From: Cryptomeria japonica
Taxonomy: Eukaryota > Streptophyta > Pinopsida > Cupressales > Cupressaceae
Direction: 5' to 3'
Length of the DNA: 60,000 nucleotides
Assembly (NCBI RefSeq): GCF_030272615.1
Contig: NC_081405.1
Coordinates: forward strand, 314,734,235-314,794,234
Positions 12,251 to 22,440 of the stretch are shown here, in pieces. Position 1 is the stretch's first letter. The number at the start of each line of letters is the position of its first letter. A program made the position numbers and the translations under genes. Under the pieces are notes generated by a model, which searched no databases, was not told where the DNA came from, and saw only the letters and a program-made list of their open reading frames with translations.

Positions 12251-13159
12251 ACATTTTCACATAGTATCTTTCTAGGGGTAATTTTTTTTGAAAGTAAGAT
12301 AGCATTGGAATTAAGGAGTATATTTAAATGAACGCAGCATCAAATAGCAAACAAAATTCCAATATTTTGAATGTTAATGAACAATATGGGCCCATGGGTA
12401 GTTTTGTAAAAATATAGGAATATCTTGAGATAGTAGATATTATAGATGAATGCTTTGTGAAAGTTAATCTATATTAATGATGTAGAAGGAAGACATTATC
12501 ATAGCTAGGACCTAAAAATGATGTATATTTTACTTTAAATATAATGAAGGAGTTTGGCCCTAACTAATATTCTAATTATAAAAAAAAACATCATGCTATT
12601 AATTTTATTTTTAATCAATTTATAGTATTTTATACTCAAATTAATAATAATACCTACTTGAAAGATAATATACTTACATCATAATGAAAAATCATTTCCC
12701 ATTTTTCACACTTATAAATTTCATCGCAGAATATTTTTAAAGTAAATTCAGACCATCTAATAGTTTTTGTCACACAAAAACTATATTAATAACAAAATAA
12801 TCATTTATAAATAAGACAATCCAATCAAAATATACCCAAAAATGAACGAAAAAGGTGGACAACGCACAATTTTAACCATCAGAAGAATAAATGTTCAATT
12901 TGGAGATGAATATGTGGAAAACTAAATTTAGAAATAAAAATGAAATCCTTACTATAATGACAATGACACTTTTTGACTAAAGAAACTACCATGTCAAATT
13001 ATTGTTGATATGATGATAATTTTAAATGGTAATTATGCTAAGAAAATTCATTTTCATTTACACCTATTCTTACAAGGAGATCCCCAATAGACAAATGAAT
13101 GATATAAGTTTGTGGTTTTTTTAGAGCTACTACATAAGAGAAATCTTATTCGTACCAAC
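12251..13159. other. AT-rich intergenic DNA
   Basis: No gene or repeat signature is visible. This is the left flank of LINE-2. Confidence 0.6.
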
Positions 13160-13171
13160 ATTGCTTGTAGA
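13160..13171 (+). repeat. LINE-2 target-site duplication, left copy
   Basis: The 12 bases ATTGCTTGTAGA recur exactly at 19412-19423, directly after the A-run that ends LINE-2. The left copy sits 15 bases before the ORF1 start codon. This is what target-primed insertion of a full-length LINE leaves. Confidence 0.85.
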
Positions 13172-13186
13172 GTCGTGGACCATTCA

Positions 13187-14554
13187 ATGGCGCACTTTCT
13201 AGGACCAGGAGTTGACACAGGAACTAGTTCAGGTTTGAATTTGTATGACTCTGGCTCTGGGAGCCCAAGGGATCCTCCAACGACTTGTCCCACTAAATTA
13301 GTCCCCAATCCCTTGGATGGGGCCTCAAATGATACATGGGATTGTGGTACCATGCATAATACTGCCAATGGTAAATTTGTCATTCTGGTGAGGTTGACAA
13401 CCCCAATAATAAGAGTCCCTGTGTGGAATGCAACAAGAAATGGGCCTCTCTTTTTGCAACAAAACTTAAGGGCAAGGCCATTTTTTTTGGTACCACATAA
13501 AGTGGACCGGGATTCTGGCACTTGCTCCATCTCTATCCCAGACTATATTCTAGATCAAAATATGGCTGACATGAACTTAGTCTTGGTTGGAAAATTTGTT
13601 GGACCACACCCAAATATTGAGGTTGTTAGATCCTGGGTGACTAGAAAATGGAAAGGTAAAGGTCAAATTGATGTTGTGGCTATGGCTAGTGGATTCTTAT
13701 CCTTTTCATTCACCTGTTGAGAAGACTTTCATTCTGTTTTGGTGGGAGGTCCTTGGATGCTAGGAAAAGCCTCGCTGGCCCTTACAAAGTGGGAACCAGG
13801 TTTAAATCCCAAAGACTATGAATGTAATGAAGGCCCTATCTGGGTCAGACTGTCAGGTTTACCCATGGAATTTTGGGGAGAAGAAATATTTGCAGGTATT
13901 GCAGCTTGCTTTGGTGACCTAATCTCAGTCAACCCAATGACTGCAGCTAAAAGATGATTAATTTATGCCAGACTATGTGTCAATGTCAAATAGTCCACAA
14001 ACCTACCTTCTGAGGTAGATCTTTTCTCCAACCTTGGAAGATGGGTGGAAAAATTGGAGTATGAATCCATCCCCTTTGTGTGTTTCCATTGCAAAAAAGT
14101 GGGTCACTAGGCCAGACAGTGTCCGTCTAAGCCAAAGAAGGAATGAAAAAAGAGGAACGATTTGCTTCTTTTAGAGAAGATGGATGCCCTGGCCACAGTT
14201 CCTCTCGTGAAGTCTTTGGGAAATGATATAGATGGACCTCTACCTAGATTTGAGCCAATCATTTATGTTGCCCTTGACCCAAACCTCTCATCCCCAGAGG
14301 AGAATATTGGGGAATCCCCTGCTATGGATGCCCACTGTAGTGATGAGATTTTCTCAAATTCTACTGGATCTATTCAGGATATTCCCATTCACTTGATTGT
14401 TGATATGGATAACTCTATTGAGTCAAAATCCCTAACGTTCCCATTACAGGAATCATCTCTTGAGGACTCTACCTCTTTTATTGAGGCCAAACCCAAAAAC
14501 AGAAGAAGGAACTCCCCTATTGGCCAAAACACTCCGATATTAGGGGGGTCTTAA
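13187..14554 (+). pseudogene. LINE-2 ORF1 (DUF4283 + CCHC zinc knuckle)
   Basis: This is the RNA-binding protein of the element. I place the start at the ATG at 13187 because it is the first in frame inside the element; the open frame extends upstream only through target DNA. The DUF4283 region includes V-L-V-G-G-P-W-M-L-G at about 13736 and G-P-I-W-V-R-L-S-G-L-P-M-E-F-W at about 13830. A CX2CX4HX4C knuckle lies at 14081-14122 (C-F-H-C-K-K-V-G-H, then C). A stop codon falls directly after its histidine. Other stops lie near 13719, 13956 and 13992. The tail 14162-14554 is polar and rich in acidic residues and proline. Confidence 0.85.
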
Positions 14555-14716
14555 CCAGAAACAGACAAAAAGACAACTATGGGTTACAATCAAAGGGGGT
14601 GGGGAGACCACCCAATGGAATTAGCAGAGATAGGCAGAGTCACGTTGCCATTCTAGATGGAGCGTAGATAACATTATCAGAAATGGGGATGGGATCCCCC
14701 TCTCATGCTAAACGAA

Positions 14717-17700
14717 AGTCATCTCATGGAATATAAGGGGTTTAAATCACCCCCACAAGCATGACCTGCTATCCAATTTGGTTAGAGATCATAAACAAAA
14801 TATTTTCCTTGTGCAAGAAATGAAAATGACTTGTAGCAAAGTGGAAAAAATTAAATTGGCAATTTTTGGAGATTGTGGTGTTCATTGTGTGGATGCAGAT
14901 GGTGCTTCAGGTGGTATTGCCACCCTTTGAAATCTGATACTGCTAAGCCATAAGATGGTTCTCTCTTATCCTAATCACATTGCTACTAGATTCTTTAATC
15001 TTAAAGATGGATCCTCCTTGATTATTTCCAACATCGATGCTCCTCATGGGAGATCTTCTAAGAAAGCCCTTTGGTCTTCCATTTGTCATGCTAGATCGCT
15101 CTTCCCTAATGAGAAATGGGTTCTTCTGGTTGATTTCAATACCCCTCTCTCTAAGATGGAGAAATTTGAGGGTATACTTATCTCTATTGATAGTAGACAA
15201 GACTTGGCTGACATGATCAACTCTTTGAGCCTTTTGGATCTGGATCTTATTAGTGCCAAGTACACCTAGTCCAACAGACGTAGTGGGGAGGATCTTATAC
15301 AGGTTAAACTTGATTAGGGACTTATCTCTCCCGATTGGCTTCAGATGGATTCTTGTAGACTCAATTTCTTGGCTTGTGTTGGATCTGATCACTTTCCTTT
15401 TTGCCTCTCGATTTCTCCATTGTCTGGCAGAAAGGTGTACCCCTTCAAATTTGAGAAAAAGTGGTTGATGGCCCCTGATATCCAAGAAAAAATTATGGAG
15501 TGGTGGAATATTGATATCCAGGGCATGGATATGTTTTGTATAGTAAAGAAGCTATTTGATGTCAAGTGTAATATTCAACATTGGAACAAATCCTCTTTTG
15601 GCAATATCTTCAAAGCTAAAGAGAAGCTCAAATTGGAACTTGAGGAGATTCAAATTAATATTCAAGCTTTTGGGTTTGATAAAGATGTCTCAAACAAAGA
15701 TTGAAATTTTGACTAAATTACATGACATTATTTCCAAAGAAGAGGAATTTTGGAAGTAGAGATCCAGAGCTATATGGCTTAAAAGTGGAGAAAAAAAAAC
15801 CAAGTTCTTTCATATTATGACTCTCACACATAGAGCTGCTAATAGAATAAAAAAAATTTAGATTGGCCAGAGATGGGTTGATAAGCATGATGAGATTTGT
15901 CAGGAAGCCATCAAATTTTTCTCTAATCTCCTTTTAGTGGATGACCCTCTTGACCCTCTTGTTTAGAATGAAATCTTGCAGGAGGTTCCCATCATCATCT
16001 CTCAGGATGTGAACTTGGAGCTTACCAAAATTCCCTCTCCTAATGAAGTTTGCAATGCGGTCTTCTCTTGTGAAGGTAACAAAGTTCTGGGCCCTGATGG
16101 TTTCCCTCTTTTTTTCTTTTAGAATTTTTGGAATATTATTTTCTTTGATGTGGTCATGATGACTCAAGAATTTTTTGGATCCCTCTCTCTCCTAAAGGAG
16201 CTGAATGCCACCTTCCTTGTCTTCATCCCTAAGAAATCTGACACCTTCTCTTTTTAGGATTTTAGGCCTATTAGCCTTTGAAATTCTCTCTATAAAATCT
16301 TTACCAAGATTATGATGCTGAGACTTAAGATTCTCATCCCCTCTTTAATTTTTAAACATCAAAATGGGTTTGTTCCTAGGAGGCAGATCCTGGATTCTGT
16401 TATTGTGGTGCATGCGAATATCCACTCCCTTTCTATCAATAAAAATATGGCTTTTTTTTTAAATTGGACTTGCTGAAAGATTTTGATAGAGTCAACTAGA
16501 GCTTTTCTCTGTGAATCCTTAGGGCTTTTGGATTTGGAGATAACTTCATCCAGATCATTGAATAATGTGTCCCCACCCCCAAATTTTCTGTGTTGATTAA
16601 TGGATCTGCCTTTGGTTTCTTCTCTGCATCTAGGAGCATAAGATAAGGGGATCCTCTATCTCCTTTCCTTCTCATTATGATGAGTGAAGTTCTCAGTAAA
16701 ATTATTCAGAGGGAAGTCAAAAATGACAATATTATGGGTGTACGACCCTCCTCTCAGGCCTCCACATGCTCTCACCAATAATTTGTCAATGATACTTTAT
16801 TGATGAGGGAAAGCTCTATTAAAGAAGCTAAGAATTTTAAAAAAGACTCTGAATATCTATGAACAAGGTTCTGGGGAAAAAATTATCCTGGCTAAAAGCT
16901 CCATTTCCTTCTTTAACACCCCTAAACACGGGAAATTGAACATTGCCTCGATTATTGGTTGTAAAGTTGGAACTTGGCCTGACTCCTATTTTGATCTTCC
17001 TCTCTACCATGGGCCAGCTCTTGACTCCTTCTGGGTGAGTCTTATAGACAAATTCCAAAATAAATTGGCTGGGTGGAAAGGTGCTTTGTTAATCCAAGCT
17101 GGTAAACTCCAACTACTCAAAGCCTCACTTCAGAGCCTCCTAGTTTATGCTATGAGTTTATTCAAAATCCCAGCCAAAATTTTTGATAAACTAGAAAGAA
17201 TTCAAAAAAAAAAATTGTGGACTAGGACTGAATCTAAGAATAGATTGCATCTTGTTGCTTGGAATTGGGTTTTCCTTCCCAAATCCATGGGGGGCTGGAC
17301 ATCTGGAATCTAAGAGAATTCAATAAAGCCCTGATGGCCAAGCAGCTATGGAGATGTCTTAAAGAGAATAATGAATGGATCGACATATTTAAACATAAAT
17401 ACCACATTTCGGATATCCAAAACACTATGGAAACTTATGATCTTCCCAACATTGTTTTTGATTTATGGAGCAACTTGTTTGGCTCCTCCAAAGTTATCTT
17501 GCATGGTTGTAGATGGGTGTTGGGGAATGGTATGAAAATTAGATTTTGAGATGATTGGTGGACTAGTGATGGCCCCCTATCACACTTTGTTTGGGCTCCT
17601 CCCTTGAAAGAATTATGTCTTAGAAAAATTGGCGTCTGGGTGGCTGATTATTTTAGAGATGGAGTCTGGTTGGACCTCAATTCTGTGGATAATGCTTTGT

Positions 17701-18810
17701 TACCTATGCAACCTTGGTTGAATTGTATACACATCGCCCGATCTTCTGTGGAAGATGAAGTGTTTTAGAATTTCTCCTCTTTTGGGAAGTTCAAGGTTGC
17801 TGATTCTTATAAGCTCATCTCTAGAAGCTTCTCCCCCCACCCTTCTGGGCTGGTATCTAGAACAAGCACTTAATTCTGAAAATGAACATTTTTTTCTAGT
17901 TGTTTATGTAGGGTAATATCTCTACCATTGAGAATTTTTGCAAAAGAGGTATCCCTCTTACCAATAGATGTTTTCTTTGCAAAGAGGCAGAGGAAAATGT
18001 TGGCCATCTGTTGCTTCATTGCACTTTTGCTAGGGATATTTGGAATCACTTCCTTAATGTCTCAAACACTGATCGGGTGTTCCCTGAAACTATCCAAAGA
18101 ATGTGGTTTCAATGGAAGTTCCCCTTTGATAATCAAGCTTTGGGAGTTCTCTAGAATTTATCTCTTCCACATATTGCCTGGGGTATCTAGAAAGAAAGAA
18201 ACAATAGAGCCTTTAGAGACTTGGAAACTCCTACATTTGTTGTGGCTACTAAAATTCTCATTGCTACCAAGCAGAATTTTTTGCACTCCTTCCCTAGCAG
18301 AAAGAACGATGATCCCCTCCCTAATCTCCAGGAGGAATGGAATACTATCAATCGGTGGTAAATTGACTAAAATACTGCCATTCTAGTACACAAAACCAAG
18401 TAGTGCAGACAAAATTTTCTGTGGCATCCTATCCCTATGGTTTGGATCAAAATCAATGTGGATGGGCTGCTAAAGGGAATCCTAGGCTGACCAGGTGCGG
18501 GAGAGTGGCTAGGAATCATTCGGGTTTGCTGGTTTCTATGGTAGCGCTCCCTCTAGGCACCTAGTCTAACCACTATGCAGAGGCCAACGCTACCCAAATT
18601 GGGTTACACATGGATAAAAGAGAAGGCTTTAGAAAAGTCTGATTGACTTGATAAACACTATCAATTGTCTGAATGGGCACATAGATACTAGCTAGATGAT
18701 AGCTAATCTTATCAAGGATTGCAAGGATATAATAAATGAGCTGGCTGATTTCAAATTTTCACACATTTACCGAGAAGGCAACAAAGAGGTTAAAGATATT
18801 ATTGACATCT
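14717..18810 (+). pseudogene. LINE-2 ORF2: endonuclease, RT, zinc domain, RNase H
   Basis: ORF2 would nick target DNA, copy the element RNA and remove it. The endonuclease opens with S-W-N-I-R-G-L-N-H-P at about 14720, then F-L-V-Q-E-M-K. It has N-R-R-S-G-E-D-L-I-Q-V near 15270 and ends with G-S-D-H-F-P-F at about 15370. The RT shows L-G-P-D-G-F at about 16090 and D-F-R-P-I-S-L at about 16260. The F-x-D-D box at 16782-16793 reads F-V-N-D, so one catalytic aspartate is lost. The zinc domain region reads H-L-L-L-H-C (about 18007). RNase H starts W-I-K-I-N-V-D-G at about 18440 and ends H-I-Y-R-E-G-N-K at about 18760. Many stops and frame changes occur. Confidence 0.85.
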
Positions 18811-19238
18811 TCAGTGCCTCCCCCGAGTCCATCAAATTTGAGAAACTCATGACTATGACCCAGAAGCTCTCCCAGGACATCGAGGTGATGAAATGCAATC
18901 ATGAACAAAGAATTGAAAAGGTGGAAAGGTCTATGGTGAAGATAAACAAAAACCTCAAGAACATGGTTGACACAAGTAAATAAGACATGAACAACAGTAT
19001 TGAGGGGATCGAAAAGATCAATGCCATGGTTGTTGATTACAGATCCTATCATAGTGAACTGGTGAAAGAACTTGGAGGTGATGATATGGTTACTGGAGAC
19101 AACAAAACCACTAGTCCTGGCTCCAAAACTAGAAACAAGAGTAGCATCAAGGGTACCTCCAGATTCATTATAGAGGAACTAGAGGAAACCAACAAGATTT
19201 CCACCCAGAAGAACAAGGATCTAGTGCACTCTCTTTAA
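18811..19238 (+). pseudogene. LINE-2 coiled-coil module (ORF3 tail relative)
   Basis: Directly after the RNase H ending, and in the same frame that opens at 18696, the sequence turns into a charged helical stretch. It includes M-T-Q-K-L-S-Q-D-I-E, then R-I-E-K-V-E-R-S-M-V-K-I and I-E-G-I-E-K-I-N, with one stop at 18981. After a Thr/Ser/Lys-rich linker it ends E-E-L-E-E-T-N-K-I-S. Order and composition match the coiled-coil tails of the ORF3 family. Against copy 4 I can align Y-E-S-K-I with H-E-Q-R-I, and Q-L-V-M-E-L with E-L-V-K-E-L. Sequence identity to copy 1 is low. The globular ORF3 domain is absent, so this could be an internally deleted ORF3. Confidence 0.6.
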
Positions 19239-19411
19239 TTGAGTGCTTTTCTTTTTCTTTGTCTTGTTTGTCTGCATCTCTTTTGTTTTCTGGTTTGTTC
19301 CGGGGTGCTCCTTTGTTTTGCTGATGGCTAATGTCTTTTTGGCTGATGACCAGCTTTTGTAAAACTTTTGGTTTGGAGTCCATGTAAAACCCGTTTATCT
19401 TTATCAAAAAA
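19239..19411 (+). other. LINE-2 3' untranslated region and poly(A)
   Basis: A T-rich tract with repeated TTTGTTTTS words leads to GTCCATGTAAAACCCG, then TTATCTTTATC and seven A residues. The ORF3 family copies carry similar T-rich tracts and a TGTAAAGGG...TCAAAA ending. Confidence 0.75.
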
Positions 19412-19423
19412 ATTGCTTGTAGA
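19412..19423 (+). repeat. LINE-2 target-site duplication, right copy
   Basis: ATTGCTTGTAGA is identical to 13160-13171 and abuts the poly(A) end of LINE-2. Confidence 0.85.
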
Positions 19424-19545
19424 ATCTTTATTATTTATTTATTTATATATGCGACATGTAAGGAAAATTAATAGGAAAGGATGGAACCGGTAGTGACTTT
19501 CTGCAATACGCAAATTTTTTTATACAAAGTCACTTGACTCTGCAC

Positions 19546-19737
19546 TGTTAAAGTAATGATAAATCCAACTAATCACTCAACGGTAGTTCTAACATCAACG
19601 TTTGTTCTAACACAATCTTCTCTATTAATTACACAGAACTCAAGGATTGCATGCTAGTGCATTGTTCTCACAGACTCTTCTCTTCACTTTAATTTCAACT
19701 CTTGTAGTGGTGATACTTTGTATAAATTAGACAATAT
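19546..19737 (+). repeat. Copia-C 5' LTR
   Basis: Direct repeat of 21731-21924, beginning TGTTAAAGTAATG. Its 3' boundary was set by alignment and by the primer-site-like sequence at 19743. Confidence 0.65.
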
Positions 19738-19925
19738 TAACTTGGAATTAGAGCTTAGGAAGCTAGAAAGGAGAAGCGTAAACCCTTTTATTTGCAGGTA
19801 CTAAAGATCAGATCTATTGCAAAGAATGGAATTTATAGCTTCTACTCTTCTAACTTCATAAAAATATTTTGAGTGGAAAGCAAAGATTTTTCTTTAGCTT
19901 AGAAGTAGAGGCTTGTCTCAAATAG

Positions 19926-21118
19926 TCATGGATACAAAAGTTGAACCTAATCTTGTTGTTGAAAAATCCAAATATTTCAACAAGATGGACAAGGCCATTG
20001 GTCTTTTATGCTTGTCCATGTCTCTAGAATTGTTGTTTCATGTTGAAGCATGCACAACAACAAATGAGGTAAATCGACTAAGTTGAAGACTCTTTTTGGG
20101 AAGCAAGATGGTATCATATTCTAGGTCACAGGTTCAAACCCCCTTGCTTGTATTGGGGGGATTGTTGCAAGGTGTACATCCTTGGTTTCCTTGTGTTGTG
20201 CAGTGCTTGGGTTTGTGACATGGCCTAACCATCTCTTATGGATTCTATAAAGCTAGTGGTTGTATTGAGAATTAATAGCTCAATATTTTGGTGCAACAAC
20301 AAATGAAATTATAACAAGTGGCATCAAAGTTTGGGTCATAGGTTCAAACCCACTTGCTTGCACTAGGATGGATTGTTGCAAGGTGTGTGCCTTTGGACTC
20401 CTTGTGCTACAAAGTGCAGTGCTTGGGTTTGTAACATGTCTCAAATACCTCCTATGGACTCTATAACTCTAATGGTTGTAGCCGGCATTAGCAGGTCAAT
20501 CAGTTGGTGCAATGACAATTGTACTTCTAACAAGTGGTATCATACCTCAGCTCATTAAATTCAAGAAATTTTGAAAATATTTAAGACTTTTTCACAAGGT
20601 TCAAGGACTTAGTAATCCAGTGGAAAGAACATTGAGTTGACAAATCCAAGGAAGAAAAAACATTAATTCTTGCCATTTTGTCAAAATTGGGTCCAAAATA
20701 TGTTGTATTTGTCTCTCCTTTTCACACAGTCAGGCTTACAACAAGAGCAAGTTGGAATATGCCTACTCTCAACACTTTCATTGAGTCTCTAATACATGGG
20801 TAGGATAAGATCATAAAGATGGGTACTTGCAAAGATTCTAAAGCTCATGCACTTGTTGTGCATACAGGTGAGAAGAACAATGAGAAGTACAATTCACAAT
20901 CTAAGAGAGAGAATGAGAACTCAGGTGGGCCTTATAATTTTTGTGGTAAAGTGGGACATGCAATCAATAGGTGTTAGAATAGACTAGAGGCTTTAGAGGA
21001 GGCCATGCAACAACATCATATTTCAGCCTCTAAGTCTTATTCATCACACACAGGACAAGGTCAAGGTCATGCTCTTTCTACATGGGTCTTTCCTCAATCT
21101 TCTCCTTCTCCTTTGTGA
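19926..21118 (+). pseudogene. Copia-C gag (UBN2-type), SINE-interrupted
   Basis: The frame starts at an ATG near 19928 and contains M-D-K-A-I-G-L-L-C-L-S-M and L-F-H-V-E-A-C, the N-terminal blocks of Copia gag (UBN2 family). A repeat pair interrupts it after F-G-K-Q-D. The reading resumes after 20545 and gives L-A-I-L-S-K-L-G-P-K-Y and F-I-E-S-L. A degenerate zinc knuckle near 20940 reads F-C-G-K-V-G-H-A-I-N-R-C, with the first cysteine replaced. Stops are present. Gag would form the particle around the element RNA. Confidence 0.75.
20109..20534 (+). mobile_element. tRNA-like SINE dimer inside Copia-C gag
   Basis: Two related units of about 210 bases lie head to tail (20109-20318 and 20319-20534). 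Each begins TGGYATCA and carries GGTCAYAGGTTCAAACCC about 20 bases in. GGTTCAAACCC matches a polymerase III B box, and TGGYATCA stands where an A box would. The 10-base word TGGTATCATA occurs at 20109-20118 and again at 20535-20544, right where the gag frame resumes. It is either a target-site duplication or the start of a third unit. A single gag-interrupting insertion is clear; its class is inferred. Confidence 0.55.
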
Positions 21119-21730
21119 CACATCATTTTAGTGGACCTATCATGCCTCTCCTTTGTCATATTATGAGGGAGTGTTTCTATTGTTAGTGCTAAATATTATT
21201 TGGTTTTGTTTAATGCTTGATCAATTAACTATTGGCACTTATAAATTTTACTAGCATCTTCTTCTTCCATGGTTGTGTAGTGTCAGTGGTGTCACTCCTT
21301 TAGATTCATGTGCCACCTACATCTTCGAATATCAAATGTTTCATCTTTATTTTCCATTTGATTATTGTTCATGTAGTGTTATAGTAAGTACTCATGTACA
21401 TTGTTGTCTTCTATATCTTTGAATGGTAGATATTTTGCCTCTATTTATTGCATATTAATTGTTCGAGTAGTGTTGTCGAGGGTACTCATACAGAATATTG
21501 ACCTTGATCATCATCTTGGCTTTTGAGGAGGTTATTCATTTAGTACTATGATAGTTATCATCAGAGAGTTGTCTGTACTTTTCTTGTGTCTCAAAGGATG
21601 TTCCTCTACACTTCATATAATTACATCTATTGTAATTTTCATGGGGGTTTTCTTCCCACTCAGTTTTCCCTCTTTCCTCTTTCCTTTCTTTTTCTTTTTT
21701 TCTTTTCTGCTTAGTTGGAATTAAGGGGGG

Positions 21731-21924
21731 TGTTAGAGTAATGTTAACTTCAACTAAGAACTCAGTATTAGTTCCAACATCAATGTTTGTTCTAACAAAC
21801 TTTTCTACATTAATTATAGAAAACTCAAAGATTATATGCTAGTACAATTTTTTTCACAAACTCTTCTCTTCATCATAATTTCATCTCTTGTAGTGGTGAT
21901 ACTTTTTAAAAATCAGGGAATCTT
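21731..21924 (+). repeat. Copia-C 3' LTR
   Basis: This direct repeat of the 5' LTR begins TGTTAGAGTAATG immediately after the polypurine tract AATTAAGGGGGG. Confidence 0.65.
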
Positions 21925-22440
21925 TGCAGAATTTGATATGATGAACATAAGAATTGAATTTATTTTTTCTCTATTCTTTCCTCTATTTTTATACGAGTTT
22001 TGTTTCTTTTTTCATGCTATATTAATATTCTATTGTGCACAAAATTTAACATACACTGCCAATGGATTCCCTCCCTTGCATTCTCCACTATTGATTTCTC
22101 TGATTATTCAGGCAAATCCACTACCCATTGAGGAATTCGTGGCTTTGTGACAGTTGTTGTTTCTCATCCAAAACCACAATAACATTTTGAATGTAATGTC
22201 AGGCATTTGTTCCACCAACTCCAGGTTTTTCAGCAATGGAAGTCACAAATATTTTCCCACTACTCCATAGTTGTAGGTACTACCTCATAGTTCAAATAAA
22301 TTGTTACTAAGTGCTAGGAGAATGTTTATTTTAACAGAGATGTTATTAACAAACAAGGTTACCATTATAGCTAAAGTGGTCCCCATGCATAGTATTGCTT
22401 CCGAGGGGTGCAAGGATATTCGATACAATGTTTTTGCATA
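21925..22440. other. Gap with no secure gene
   Basis: A plus-strand open frame (21836-22150) is mostly hydrophobic, low-complexity reading that begins in the LTR. A second plus-strand reading around 22100-22290 looks coding-like (S-H-P-K-P-Q, H-Q-L-Q-V-F-Q-Q-W) but I do not recognise it. Confidence 0.4.

Larger units (their letters stand above)
13172..19411 (+). mobile_element. LINE-2: full-length plant LINE with 3' coiled-coil module
   Basis: A complete but mutated non-LTR retrotransposon of about 6.24 kb. It runs from directly after the left target-site duplication to an A-run at 19405-19411. The contents in order are ORF1 with DUF4283 and zinc knuckle (13187-14554), ORF2 with endonuclease, RT, zinc-binding domain and RNase H (14717-18810), a coiled-coil segment (about 18810-19238), and a T-rich 3' untranslated region ending in TTATCAAAAAAA. 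Numerous stops and the altered RT active site show that it is inactive. The coiled-coil segment is not part of a standard plant LINE as I know it, yet it lies inside the duplication-bounded unit. Confidence 0.85.
19546..21924 (+). mobile_element. Copia-C: small gag-only Copia relic
   Basis: Two similar direct repeats of about 190 bases (19546-19737 and 21731-21924) start TGTTARAGTAATG and share the words GTAGTGGTGATACTTT and TTTGTTCTAACA. After the left one, TGGAATTAGAGC (19743-19754) resembles the TGGTATCAGAGC initiator-tRNA primer site. Before the right one, AATTAAGGGGGG is a polypurine tract. Only gag-like coding lies between, so the element is non-autonomous. A possible but imperfect target-site duplication is TGCAC (19541) / TGCAG (21925). 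The exact LTR 3' ends are uncertain. Confidence 0.75.

Noticed and set aside
12967-13186. GTG start at 13112 for LINE-2 ORF1
   Set aside because: The target-site duplication places the element's 5' end at 13172, so codons before 13187 are target DNA that happens to be in frame.
13054-13530. 158-codon minus-strand open frame opposite LINE-2 ORF1
   Set aside because: It is antisense to a clear DUF4283 reading and has no recognisable domain, so I treat it as a shadow. The same holds for 14943-15485 (minus).
21925-22440. Second exon of the chitinase
   Set aside because: I checked the minus strand for the 'YYGRGP.Q' and later GH19 blocks and found none.
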